Below are positions 20,189 through 27,640 of a stretch of 64,000 nt of DNA, piece after piece. The stretch lies in assembly GCF_020215705.1 (NCBI RefSeq), contig NZ_JAIWNB010000024.1:120974-184973 (forward strand), read 5' to 3'. The stretch comes from Nonomuraea aurantiaca. Lineage in GTDB: Bacteria > Actinomycetota > Actinomycetes > Streptosporangiales > Streptosporangiaceae. Numbering within the stretch: position 1 is the stretch's first letter; the number at the start of each line of letters is the position of its first letter. The notes beneath the pieces were generated by a model. It saw only the letters and a list, made by a program, of their open reading frames with translations. It was not told the origin of the DNA and made no database searches. The position numbers and the translations under genes are program-made.

Positions 20189-20716
20189 ATGAGACCTGAG
20201 CCCGGCCAAGTGCTGCACTTCTCCGAGGACCCGACGATCGATCTGTTCGTGCCGCACGTGGCGCCGACCTCCGCCCTGTGCGAGCCGTACGTCTGGGCGG
20301 TCGGCTTCGAGCGCTGTCCCGACTACTGGTTCCCGCGGGCCTGCCCGCGGGCGATGGCCTGGAAAACAGCCGGCACCACCGCGGCCGACGCCGACCGGAT
20401 CATCGGCGCTGGCTGCGGCGACCGGGTGCACGCCATCGAGTACGGCTGGCTCAAGGCGCTCATGGACGTCGGTCTCTACGCCTACCGGCTGCCCGCCGGC
20501 CCCTTCCGCGCCATCGGCGACGACGAACACGCGCTCGTGGCCGAGGTGCCGGTGAAGCCGCTCGGCCCGGCGGAGCCGGTGCCGGACCTCTTGGAGCTGC
20601 ACGAGGAGGCCGGGATCCAGCTGCGCGTGCTGGACAACCTCTGGCCGTTCTGGAACGAGGTGACGGCCAGCACACTGGGCTTCAGCGGGATACGGCTGCG
20701 GAACGCTCGTCGATGA
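20189..20716 (+). CDS. DUF6886 family protein
   Basis: A 175-residue protein starting 'MRPEPGQVLHFSEDP', the N-terminus I associate with the DUF6886 family of uncharacterised bacterial proteins. Conserved-looking stretches are 'VWAVGFERCPDYWFPRACPR', 'HAIEYGWL' and 'LDNLWPFWNEV'. There is no signal peptide or membrane helix, and no function is established. Upstream in-frame ATGs at 20177 and 20180 would add up to four residues. Its 3' end overlaps the convergent ketopantoate reductase gene by 35 bp. Confidence 0.7.
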   Translation: MRPEPGQVLHFSEDPTIDLFVPHVAPTSALCEPYVWAVGFERCPDYWFPRACPRAMAWKTAGTTAADADRIIGAGCGDRVHAIEYGWLKALMDVGLYAYRLPAGPFRAIGDDEHALVAEVPVKPLGPAEPVPDLLELHEEAGIQLRVLDNLWPFWNEVTASTLGFSGIRLRNARR

Positions 20717-21653
20717 GCGCGGCCAGCTCGGCGGCCGACATCGAGCCGGGCGGCAGCTTCTCGCGCGCGTGGCGGTTGGCCTCGCGCTGGAGCACCTCGT
20801 TGGCCGGGGTCGGGATCCCATACTCGCGGCCGAGCAGCACGATCTCGCCGTTGAGGTAGTCGGCCTCGATCGAGCCGCTCGACCTGGCCAGGCTCTGCCA
20901 GGAGGAGCCGCCGCCGCGTTCGATGCCGTCGATCGGCCGGACGTCCACCTTGTTGCCGCGCACCTCCGCCTGCTCGCTCGGCGTGGCGTAGGGGATGCCC
21001 GCCTCCTCCAGCACGGCCATGCCCTCGGCCCTGGCCTGCTCGGTCAGCGCCTCGCCGCCGGAACCGCTCCGGCAGACCGCGTCGACGGCGTTGTTGAGGT
21101 TGCCGAGCAGCTTGGCGTACTTCCAGCGCATGACGTCGGGCGCGTCGAGCCCGTACATCCCGCTCTTGTTGAGGTCAGTGACGAGCTGCCGGGAGATTTC
21201 ATCCACACCCTGTGGATAACGTCCGACATGCAGCATGCCCGAGTACGGGTGGCCGAAGGCCGCGACCGTTCCGGGCTCCAAGTGTGAGGCGGGCAGCCAC
21301 ACGCACATGCCGTAAACCTTCTCGAACCTCCGCAGGACGGCCCGCTCGTTGTCGACGCCGTTCTGGGCGCACACCACCGGCAGGTGCCTGGGCCACGGGT
21401 CGAGCGCGCTGATCGTGTCCTGCGACTTGGTCGCCACGATCAGCACGTCGTCGTCGCGCGTCGGCACGGGACCGTCGGCCACGGGCACGTCCAGGGTCTC
21501 GGTGGACTCGGGCGTGATCAGGCGCAGCCCGCCGCTCTTCAGCGCCTCATAGTGGGCGCCGCGCGCGACCAGCACGACCTCGTGCCCGCCCTGGAACAAC
21601 CGTGCCCCGATAGTGCCGCCAACTGCTCCTGCTCCGATGACTATGTAGCGCAT
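20682..21653 (-). CDS. 2-dehydropantoate 2-reductase (ApbA/PanE family)
   Basis: NADPH-dependent reduction of ketopantoate to pantoate in pantothenate/CoA synthesis is the founding activity of this family. The N-terminal Rossmann motif 'VIGAGAVGGTIGARL' binds NADPH. 'VCAQNGVDNE' and the C-terminal helical domain with 'RWKYAKLLGNLNNAVDA' match PanE architecture; 323 residues is normal. Actinomycetes carry several paralogues, so the true substrate could differ. It lies 19 bp downstream of a GT2 gene, probably in one transcript, and overlaps the convergent DUF6886 gene. Confidence 0.85.
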   Translation of the reverse strand: MRYIVIGAGAVGGTIGARLFQGGHEVVLVARGAHYEALKSGGLRLITPESTETLDVPVADGPVPTRDDDVLIVATKSQDTISALDPWPRHLPVVCAQNGVDNERAVLRRFEKVYGMCVWLPASHLEPGTVAAFGHPYSGMLHVGRYPQGVDEISRQLVTDLNKSGMYGLDAPDVMRWKYAKLLGNLNNAVDAVCRSGSGGEALTEQARAEGMAVLEEAGIPYATPSEQAEVRGNKVDVRPIDGIERGGGSSWQSLARSSGSIEADYLNGEIVLLGREYGIPTPANEVLQREANRHAREKLPPGSMSAAELAALIDERSAAVSR

Positions 21654-21672
21654 GATCCGAGAATGTCACCGT

Positions 21673-22395
21673 TCACTCGGCGAGCGCCACCTGGGCCTGC
21701 GGAGACATCGCCCCCCGGGTGCGCTCCCGGAAAATCGTCTTCAGTACGCGCCAGCCGTCGCGTACGGCGTGCAGGTTGCTCTCGCCGTGAATGCGGGAGT
21801 GCTCGTGGCTGGGCACCTCGCTGATGCGGAGTCCGGCCTGGGCGGCTCGGACGTTCATCAGCGTCTCGATCTCGAAACCGTCGCAGTCCAGCGCCATCGC
21901 GTCCAGGTGGCGGGCCCAGAACGCGTTGTAGCCGTAGCACAGGTCGGTGTAGCGCGTGCCGTACAGGAGGTTCGTCAGGCCCGTGAGGACCTTGTTGCCG
22001 AGCGAGCGCAGCAGGCTGATGTCGTCGGAGCCGCCGCCGGGGGCGTACCTGGAGCCCTTGGCGAAATCGGCGCCGTCAACCAGTGCGCTGACGAAGGAGA
22101 AGATCTCTCCGCCGTCGGTCGATCCATCGGCGTCGATCATGACGATGATGTCGCCGCGTGCCGCCGCGAATCCCTCAATGAGGGCGTTGCCCTTGCCGCG
22201 TCCCGACTGCGCCACCACGCGCAGGTCGGGCCGGAGCCGCCGGGCCACGGCTACCGTGTTGTCGGTCGAGTTGCCGTCGACAAGGACCACCTCGTCGATC
22301 CAGGTAGGCAGCGTCGCGAAGACGTGGGGGAGATTGCCGGCCTCGTTCATCGCAGGAACGACTACAGTGACGCTCACGGCGAAGGGCTTGTTCAT
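21673..22395 (-). CDS. Family 2 glycosyltransferase (DPM synthase/GtrB-like catalytic domain)
   Basis: A 240-residue GT-A fold enzyme. The nucleotide-sugar site is seen in 'TVVVPAMNEAGNLP' and 'VDGNSTDNT', the metal-binding DxD-type motif in 'VMIDADGSTDGGE', and the acceptor region in 'FAKGSRYAPGG' and 'LCYGYNAFW'. This is close to polyprenyl-phosphate glycosyl/mannosyltransferases, which make lipid-linked sugar donors on the cytosolic membrane face. It has no C-terminal membrane helices, so it may rely on a partner. The start is at ATG 22395; the longer open frame upstream reads through non-coding sequence. It precedes the panE-like gene. Confidence 0.82.
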   Translation of the reverse strand: MNKPFAVSVTVVVPAMNEAGNLPHVFATLPTWIDEVVLVDGNSTDNTVAVARRLRPDLRVVAQSGRGKGNALIEGFAAARGDIIVMIDADGSTDGGEIFSFVSALVDGADFAKGSRYAPGGGSDDISLLRSLGNKVLTGLTNLLYGTRYTDLCYGYNAFWARHLDAMALDCDGFEIETLMNVRAAQAGLRISEVPSHEHSRIHGESNLHAVRDGWRVLKTIFRERTRGAMSPQAQVALAE

Positions 22396-22462
22396 GCCCC
22401 GAAGGTGCGCTGGCCCGCATGCAAGCCGCTTAACAGCTTCTTGCATCGATCGCGGATACACG

Positions 22463-22478
22463 TATATGTCCGCATATA
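22463..22478. promoter_or_regulatory. AT-rich palindrome upstream of the GT2 gene
   Basis: TATATG-tccg-CATATA is a perfect inverted repeat in an unusually AT-rich patch, 68 bp before the GT2 start. It is a plausible operator or promoter element of the GT2-panE unit. Confidence 0.4.
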
Positions 22479-22528
22479 TAGTCCCGGATATTTGGCCGGC
22501 TGCGCGCTCAGCAGGGGGGCCCGGATAT

Positions 22529-22993
22529 TCAGCGCAGCAACGGAAGCCGTCCGGTGTGGCGCTCCACCACCACGCGCGGCCCGAGCAGGCTGACCGCGTA
22601 GTAGGGCGGGTCCTCGGTGCGAGCGAGCTCGGCCAGGTACTCGTCGTAGACGTTCGTCCGCTGGGCGATGGCCGCCATGTCGGTGACGACCAGCTCGGGC
22701 TCGGCGGCGGCCTCGGCCCGCACCCGGCTGACGACCGGGGCGGGCGCGGCCAGCACCGTGCAGCCGATCCACGGCAGCCCGGCATGCGCGTGACCGCCGG
22801 CGTCGGTGCCGCCCGATCCGAGGATCGCGGGCACCGTACGGCCTACGGAGGCGGCGAGGCAGGCGGCGGCGTTCGCCTGGAGGCCGCGGGGCAGGTCGCG
22901 GTCCATCACCATCACCCATTTCACCGGAAGCTCCCGGGTGGGCAGGTCGCTACGGTGGTCGAGGCTGTCGATCCAGTCTGCGAGCGCGGTCAT
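22529..22993 (-). CDS. DUF2000 family protein
   Basis: A 154-residue protein matching the DUF2000 pattern: 'KWVMVMDRDLPRGLQANAAACLAASVG' near the start and a hydrophobic core around 'VVTDMAAIAQRT'. DUF2000 proteins have a peptidyl-tRNA-hydrolase-II-like fold but no settled function. The ATG at 22993 has AGAAGG directly upstream. It is divergent from an Lrp/AsnC regulator, with an operator-like palindrome between them, the usual arrangement for a regulator and its target. Confidence 0.72.
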   Translation of the reverse strand: MTALADWIDSLDHRSDLPTRELPVKWVMVMDRDLPRGLQANAAACLAASVGRTVPAILGSGGTDAGGHAHAGLPWIGCTVLAAPAPVVSRVRAEAAAEPELVVTDMAAIAQRTNVYDEYLAELARTEDPPYYAVSLLGPRVVVERHTGRLPLLR

Positions 22994-23068
22994 CCTTCTC
23001 TCCTTCTCCGAACTTGTGAGCAGAGATTGCACTTTTCCCTGCCGGATCAACAACTCGACGGGGCACTT

Positions 23069-23085
23069 TCCGAAGAAAATTCGGA
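23069..23085. promoter_or_regulatory. Probable Lrp/AsnC operator
   Basis: The perfect inverted repeat TCCGAA-gaaaa-TTCGGA has an A/T-rich centre, the usual form of Lrp-family boxes, and lies 22 bp before the regulator's GTG. A further TCCGAA half-site is at 23007-23012 beside the DUF2000 start, so cooperative binding across the divergent region is likely. Confidence 0.6.
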
Positions 23086-23106
23086 GATTCGTGGCAAGAT
23101 GCGGGT

Positions 23107-23598
23107 GTGGACGAACTTGATACGGCCATCGTCGTCGAGTTGCAGCGCGACGGCCGCCAGACCAACCGCGAGCTCGCCGAACGGATCGGCATCGCGCCCT
23201 CGACCTGCCTCGAACGGGTGCGGTCGCTGCGCGGCAACGGCGTGATCGAAGGCTTCCACGCCGAGGTCAACCTGGCCGCCATCGGCCGCCCCGTGCAGGC
23301 ACTCATCCACGTACGGCTGCACCCCAAGATCCGCGAGTCGGTCGAGGGGTTCCGCGACTACGTGGCCACGCTGCCGGAGACGCTGGCGATCTTCGTGGTG
23401 TCGGGCGGCGACGACTTCATCATCCAGGTGGCGGTGCGCGACACGGGCCACCTGCGCGACTTCGTGCTCGACCACGTCTCACGGCACCGCAACATCGCCG
23501 ACGTGCGTACGTCGCTCGTCTACGACCACATCCGCAAGACCTCGGTCGAGGTCCTCCCACCCGAACGCCCCAGCCCACCTCGCACCGGCCGCAAGTGA
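23107..23598 (+). CDS. Lrp/AsnC family transcriptional regulator
   Basis: A 163-residue one-component regulator. Residues 2-60 form the winged helix-turn-helix ('LDTAIVVELQRDGRQTNRELAERIGIAPSTC'). Residues 65-150 form the RAM/AsnC ligand-binding, oligomerising domain ('AIFVVSGGDDFIIQVAVRD'). Members usually sense amino acids and bind pseudo-palindromes, often repressing themselves and a divergent gene. The start is GTG at 23107. The DUF2000 gene across a 113-bp gap is the obvious target. Confidence 0.9.
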   Translation: MDELDTAIVVELQRDGRQTNRELAERIGIAPSTCLERVRSLRGNGVIEGFHAEVNLAAIGRPVQALIHVRLHPKIRESVEGFRDYVATLPETLAIFVVSGGDDFIIQVAVRDTGHLRDFVLDHVSRHRNIADVRTSLVYDHIRKTSVEVLPPERPSPPRTGRK

Positions 23599-23645
23599 CC
23601 GTAGGCCGGGCGACCGTCAGGCGGCGACCCGTCAGATGGGGGCCG

Positions 23646-24043
23646 TCAGACGGCGGGCTCCAGGCGGACGACGGCCTCAGCGGCCCTGGCGAGGATCTCG
23701 TCGACCGTCTCGGCAGGTGTCTGGGACGAGGTGTCGAGCCAGAGTCCGAGCCGTGGCGTGTCGCGCCGGAGTGCCTCGTCCAGCTGGGTCACCGTCCAGA
23801 CGCCGTAGCCCGTCTTGGCGCGCTCCGCCTCCCGCCGCTCGACCAGGGCGGCGTCAGGGGCCAGCACGACCACGTGCAGCGGACGGCTCCGGATCAGCCC
23901 GGCGAACAGCTCCAGGTCCGCGCCCAGCACCACATCCTGGACGACCGGCGTGAAGCCCTCCTGGAAGTAGAGGTCGCGGCGGCGGCGAGGCGGTAGCGCA
24001 GACGGAGCTGCCGGAGCGCCTCCTCATCGAGATCCGGTGTCAT
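23646..24043 (-). pseudogene. Decayed P-loop phosphotransferase-like ATPase gene (5' truncated, frameshifted)
   Basis: The reading frame ending at 23646 has good family sequence ('LYFQEGFTPVVQD', then 'HVVVLAPDAALVERREAERAKTGYG' and 'GLWLDTSSQTPAETVDEIL'), typical of the second half of small P-loop nucleotide-binding kinases. Its natural upstream part, 'EEALRQLRLRYRLAAA', lies in another frame: one base is missing or gained near 23985. The Walker A N-terminus is absent altogether, with only 'MTPDLD' remaining at 24043, next to the lysS stop. Loss of the ATP site plus a frameshift makes an inactive remnant the best reading. A downstream GTG at 23933 could only express a 95-residue fragment. 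Confidence 0.75.
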
Positions 24044-24067
24044 ACCGACGCCCGGCCAGGACGCTGC

Positions 24068-25690
24068 TCACGCGCCGACCAGCTTCCGGACCTGGTCGGC
24101 GCCGACAGCCAGGAGGAGCGTGGGCAGCCGGGGGCCGGTGTCGCGGCTGATCAGTAGCCGGTACAGCAGGGCGAAGAAGGCTCGCTGCGCCGCCTTCAGC
24201 TCGGGCGTGGCCTTGGCGTCGGGCGCCAGCCCTGCTCGTACCTTGGGCACGCCGTACACCAGCGTGGTCAGCCCGTCGAGCGACCAGTGCTCGTCGAGCC
24301 CGTCGACCAGCAGTCGGAGCGAGTCGCGCTCGTCCTCGTCGAGCGCGGCGAGCAGCTCGGCGTCGGCGGACTCGCGCACGCGGGTGCGCTGGTCGGCGGG
24401 CACCTGGGTATCGATCCAGCGCTGCGCGCGGTCGAGCCTCGGCCGGGCCTCGTCGAGCGAGGTGAGCTCGCCGTCGAGGTCGCGCAGGATCCGTAGCGTC
24501 TGGTCGTCGTCGCCTGTGGTGATGTCGACGATGGAGGCCAGCGTCCGGTACGGCACCGGCCGCGGCGTGGCGGCCAGCGGGCCCTCGGCCGTGCGTACGG
24601 CCCGCTCGTAGGCGGCCAGTTCCGCAGGCTGGGCGGTCTCCGTGGCGACCTTGCGGCCCAGGCTGTCCCACTCGTCGTAGAGCCGCTGGATCTCCTGGTC
24701 GAAGGCGATCTTGAAGGACTGGGAGGGCTTGCGCCGCGCGTACAGCCAGCGCAGCACCGGTGCCTCCATGATCTCCAGCGCGTCGGCCGGAGTCGGCACG
24801 TCACCCTTGGAGCTGCTCATCTTGGCCATGCCGGTGATGCCGACGAAGGCGTACATCGGGCCGATCGGCCGCTCGCCGCCGAACACCTCGCCGACGATCT
24901 GCCCGCCGACGACCCAGGCCGAGCCGGGGGAGTGATGGTCGACGCCCGAGGGCTCGAACACCACGCCCTCGTACGCCCAGCGCATCGGCCAGTCGACCTT
25001 CCACACCAGCTTCCCGCGGTCGTGCTCGGCCAGGCGCACGGTCTCCCCGAACCCGCACTCGCACGTATAGGCCAGCTCCGTGCTGTCGTCGTCATAGGCG
25101 GTGACCGTCGTGAGATCCCGCTCGCACAGCTCGCAATAGGGCTTGTAGGGGTAGTAGTCGACCGCCTCGGTGCGGGCCATCTCCTTGGTGCGGTAGCGGG
25201 CCAGGACCGCGTTGATCCGTTCCCGCTCGCGCATGGCGAGCAGGATCTGCTCGCGGTAGGTGCCGGCGGAGTAGTGCTCGGTCTGGCTGATGCCGGTGAA
25301 GGTGACGCCGAGCTCGGCCAGCGCCTCGACCATCGGCGCCTTGAAGTGCTCGGCCCAGCTCGCGTACGGGCTGCCGGGCGGGGCGGGCACCGAGGTCAGG
25401 GGCTTGCCGATGTGGTCGGCCCAGGACGGGTCGATGCCCGCGGGCACCCTGCGGAAGCGGTCGTAGTCGTCCCACGACAGCAGGTGCACGCAGTCGCGGC
25501 CGCGGCGGCGGATCTCGTCGGCGACCAGGTGCGGAGTCATGACCTCCCGCAGGTTGCCCAGGTGGATCGGCCCGGACGGGCTCAATCCCGAGGCGCAGAC
25601 GATCGGTTTCCCCGGGGCACGACGCTCCGCCTCGGAGATCACCTCATCCGCGAACCTGGAGACCCAGTCGGTCTCCGTAGTGTCAGCCAT
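24068..25690 (-). CDS. lysS: Class I lysyl-tRNA synthetase
   Basis: Charges tRNA-Lys with lysine. Unlike the usual bacterial class II enzyme, this 540-residue protein has a class I Rossmann fold: the HIGH-type motif reads 'PSGPIHLGN' (about residues 37-45) and the KMSKS-type motif reads 'KMSSSKG' (about 285). A Cys-rich insert ('CELCERD...CECGF') probably binds zinc, and an all-helical anticodon-binding domain ends the chain. Class I LysRS is archaeal in origin and found in scattered bacteria including actinomycetes, sometimes beside a class II copy. It starts at ATG 25690. Confidence 0.93.
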   Translation of the reverse strand: MADTTETDWVSRFADEVISEAERRAPGKPIVCASGLSPSGPIHLGNLREVMTPHLVADEIRRRGRDCVHLLSWDDYDRFRRVPAGIDPSWADHIGKPLTSVPAPPGSPYASWAEHFKAPMVEALAELGVTFTGISQTEHYSAGTYREQILLAMRERERINAVLARYRTKEMARTEAVDYYPYKPYCELCERDLTTVTAYDDDSTELAYTCECGFGETVRLAEHDRGKLVWKVDWPMRWAYEGVVFEPSGVDHHSPGSAWVVGGQIVGEVFGGERPIGPMYAFVGITGMAKMSSSKGDVPTPADALEIMEAPVLRWLYARRKPSQSFKIAFDQEIQRLYDEWDSLGRKVATETAQPAELAAYERAVRTAEGPLAATPRPVPYRTLASIVDITTGDDDQTLRILRDLDGELTSLDEARPRLDRAQRWIDTQVPADQRTRVRESADAELLAALDEDERDSLRLLVDGLDEHWSLDGLTTLVYGVPKVRAGLAPDAKATPELKAAQRAFFALLYRLLISRDTGPRLPTLLLAVGADQVRKLVGA

Positions 25691-25739
25691 CGCGCCATTC
25701 TTGCGGCTGGCCCGCGATCAGGCCAACGGAATGCACGGG

Positions 25740-26360
25740 TCAGGCCAGGGTCACCGACCCGAGCGGGGTGTCGAACACCGCCCGCAACGCGATCTCCGGG
25801 CCCTCGGCGACGTCCAGCTCGACGCCCAGCGCGGCCAGGTCGCGGCGGAGCGCGCCGGGTTCCGGGTGGACCGCGCTGAAGGCGGACAGCCCCAGCTGAG
25901 GCAGCCCTGCGGGACGGGCGGTGCCGCCCCAGTCGATGAGGAACGGCACCGGCTGAACCGGCTCGGGATCGTCTCGCCTGGTGAGCCGCCACTCCAGCAG
26001 GGTGCCGTCGGGGGTGCGCCGGGACAGCGGCTCGATGTCGCCGGGGTCGTAGCCCTGCTCGCGGGCCTGCCGTACGGACTTGTCGAGGTCGGCGGAGCGC
26101 ACGGCCCAGGTGATGAGCCGCGGTTCGGAGAGGGTCTCCAGGTCGAAGATGGGGCGCTGGAGGCCGGGCGCGGCTTCCGGATCGGGGCCGATGATCTCCA
26201 GGTAGGAGGTCGCGCCGAAGCCGACCAGGTAGTTGGCGGTGCCGCCGGGGTGGCGGCCTCCGACTGCCGGGGCGACCCCAGTGCGCTCTGCGAAGTCGGC
26301 GACGCCGCCCAGAAGGTCGGGCACGGCGTAGACGAGATGGTCGAGGCGGGGATCGGTCAC
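25740..26360 (-). CDS. VOC family (glyoxalase-like) protein
   Basis: A 206-residue protein with the 'LDHLVYAVPDL' opening and 'YLEIIGPDPEA' of the glyoxalase-like fold, in two halves, with His8, Glu53-type and later acidic residues as possible metal ligands. The reaction is unknown. It is the last gene of the long ABC transporter/luciferase operon. Its GTG start at 26360 overlaps (GTGA) the stop of a 14-codon micro-ORF inserted after the AhpD-like gene, with GGAGG a few bases upstream. Confidence 0.8.
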   Translation of the reverse strand: MTDPRLDHLVYAVPDLLGGVADFAERTGVAPAVGGRHPGGTANYLVGFGATSYLEIIGPDPEAAPGLQRPIFDLETLSEPRLITWAVRSADLDKSVRQAREQGYDPGDIEPLSRRTPDGTLLEWRLTRRDDPEPVQPVPFLIDWGGTARPAGLPQLGLSAFSAVHPEPGALRRDLAALGVELDVAEGPEIALRAVFDTPLGSVTLA

Positions 26361-26401
26361 TGGGCTGCCTCCGGTCGGCGGGGGGCTCTCGGATCGATCA
26401 C
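26357..26401 (-). CDS. 14-codon linking micro-ORF between the AhpD-like and VOC genes
   Basis: GTG at 26401 shares one base with the AhpD-like TAG stop, reads MIDPRAPRRPEAAQ, and its TGA overlaps the VOC start as GTGA. The start region (26392-26432) is a 41-bp duplication of the VOC start region (26351-26391), and each copy carries its own GGAAGG or GGAGG. A translational relay is inferred; the peptide itself need not function. Confidence 0.6.
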   Translation of the reverse strand: MIDPRAPRRPEAAQ

Positions 26402-26994
26402 TAGTGTGCCTTCCGGTCGCTGGTGGGCTCTCCTAGCGAGAGCATGAGCCGGTTCGCCCAGTTGAAGAAGGCCGCCGCGTGAATCGTGTCGCTGATCGCC
26501 AGATCGTCCAGCCCGGCGGCGCGCAGCGCCTCGATGTGCTCGGCGCCGAACTCGGACGGCGTGGCCGCGAGCGCCACCGAGGCGTCGATGACGGCCCGCC
26601 ACCGCCCCTCCTGCGGCGCCGCCACACCCTCGTCGAGCAGCCGTCGTACGTCGTCGGGCCGTTTGGAGTAGTGCGCCGCGAACCGCGCGTGCACGGAGGC
26701 GCAGAAGACGCACCCGTTGCGGCGCGAGGTGGCGGTGGCGGCCAGCTCGCGCTCCGGGCGCGGCAGGCCGCCCTTGGTGTTGTAGAAGATGTCGTTGTCG
26801 GTCTTGGTCCGCGCGTGCAGGATGTCGGGGTCGCGGGCGAGCAGCCTGAAGTACGGCGAGGCGGCGCGGGACGCGTCGACCAGGGCCTCCCGGTGGGCCT
26901 CGGTCAGCTCGTGCTCGGCCGGCGGCGTCAGCCACGGTGCCCAGCCCAGCTGGTCCGTAGTGAAGCCCAGTTGGTCGGTGGTGGAGCCGGTCAT
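26401..26994 (-). CDS. Alkylhydroperoxidase-domain protein (AhpD-like, Avi_7169 family)
   Basis: A 197-residue AhpD/CMD-fold protein with the redox pair 'CVFCASVH' (C-x2-C with the proton-relay His) at about residues 94-101. It therefore probably has a thiol peroxidase or carboxymuconolactone-decarboxylase-type activity. Sequence and neighbours fit the 'alkylhydroperoxidase domain protein, Avi_7169' family, which travels with the CMD-domain Avi_7170, the luciferase-like KPN_01858 and a peptide-type ABC transporter. The start (ATGA overlap with the CMD stop) is followed by an in-frame duplication, TTDQLG-F-TTDQLG, another start-proximal tandem copy in this operon. Confidence 0.85.
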   Translation of the reverse strand: MTGSTTDQLGFTTDQLGWAPWLTPPAEHELTEAHREALVDASRAASPYFRLLARDPDILHARTKTDNDIFYNTKGGLPRPERELAATATSRRNGCVFCASVHARFAAHYSKRPDDVRRLLDEGVAAPQEGRWRAVIDASVALAATPSEFGAEHIEALRAAGLDDLAISDTIHAAAFFNWANRLMLSLGEPTSDRKAH

Positions 26995-27587
26995 GAGGTG
27001 GTCTCCTTCTGGGCGGCGCCGAGCAGCCGCAGGCCCGCGACCACCCGGATCTGGAAGCTGAGGAAGGCCACGAGCTGCGAGAGCGTCACGATGGCCGTGT
27101 CACTCCAGCCCGCGTCCGCGAGCGCCCGCAGGTCCTTGGGGCCGGCCTCGCGCGGGCGGAACACCAGCAGGTGCGCGTGCTCGAAGGCGGCGGCGAGCCG
27201 GGTCCCGAGCGCCTCGGGCTGCCGGGTTCGGTAGCGCAGCCCCTCGTCGCTCTCGGCGGCGAGTGGTCCGTCGGCGGGGTAGGTGCCATAGGGGCCGGTC
27301 GTGCTCCCGGCCTCGATCTCCAGCCGGACCGCGCCGAGCAACTCGGGAGCCAGTTCGGCGAGCCGGTCGGCGTAGAAGCGGGCGGTGCGGGGATCGCTGT
27401 GCAGGCCGGTGACGAAGGCCGCCACGGCGTCCCGCTCGACCAGCGAGACCGCGCCCGGTACGTCAGGGGTGAGCAGCGCGTCGAAGCCGCGCTGGGCGTG
27501 CTCGCGGGCGTCGGGCCGCTGCTCGCGCAGGCGATCGAGCGGGGAGTCCGGCTCGATCCCTACCAGGTGGTCGATCACATCGATCAT
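26991..27587 (-). CDS. CMD-domain protein (Avi_7170 family)
   Basis: A 198-residue relative of AhpD with the same helical fold ('VAAFVTGLHSDPRTARFYADRLAE', 'ALADAGWSDTAIVTLSQLVAFLSFQIRV') but without the C-x2-C pair. It may be a structural partner of the active AhpD-like protein encoded next, or use different chemistry. Its stop overlaps the AhpD-like start (ATGA). Its own ATG overlaps the stop of an 18-codon micro-ORF, and no ribosome-binding site is visible just upstream, so its translation probably depends on coupling. Confidence 0.82.
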   Translation of the reverse strand: MIDVIDHLVGIEPDSPLDRLREQRPDAREHAQRGFDALLTPDVPGAVSLVERDAVAAFVTGLHSDPRTARFYADRLAELAPELLGAVRLEIEAGSTTGPYGTYPADGPLAAESDEGLRYRTRQPEALGTRLAAAFEHAHLLVFRPREAGPKDLRALADAGWSDTAIVTLSQLVAFLSFQIRVVAGLRLLGAAQKETTS

Positions 27588-27640
27588 GTGGTGCTCGTTT
27601 CGGAGGAGGTCATGCGGCGCTTGGTTGGTGTGGAGGTCAT
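27584..27640 (-). CDS. 18-codon linking micro-ORF between the luciferase-like and CMD genes
   Basis: ATG at 27640 overlaps the luciferase-like gene's TGA (ATGA), reads MTSTPTKRRMTSSETSTT, and its TGA overlaps the CMD ATG (ATGA). It consists of two of three 26-27 bp tandem units (27588-27613, 27614-27640, 27641-27666), each containing ATGACCTCC. The third unit codes for the end of the luciferase-like protein. Confidence 0.6.
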   Translation of the reverse strand: MTSTPTKRRMTSSETSTT

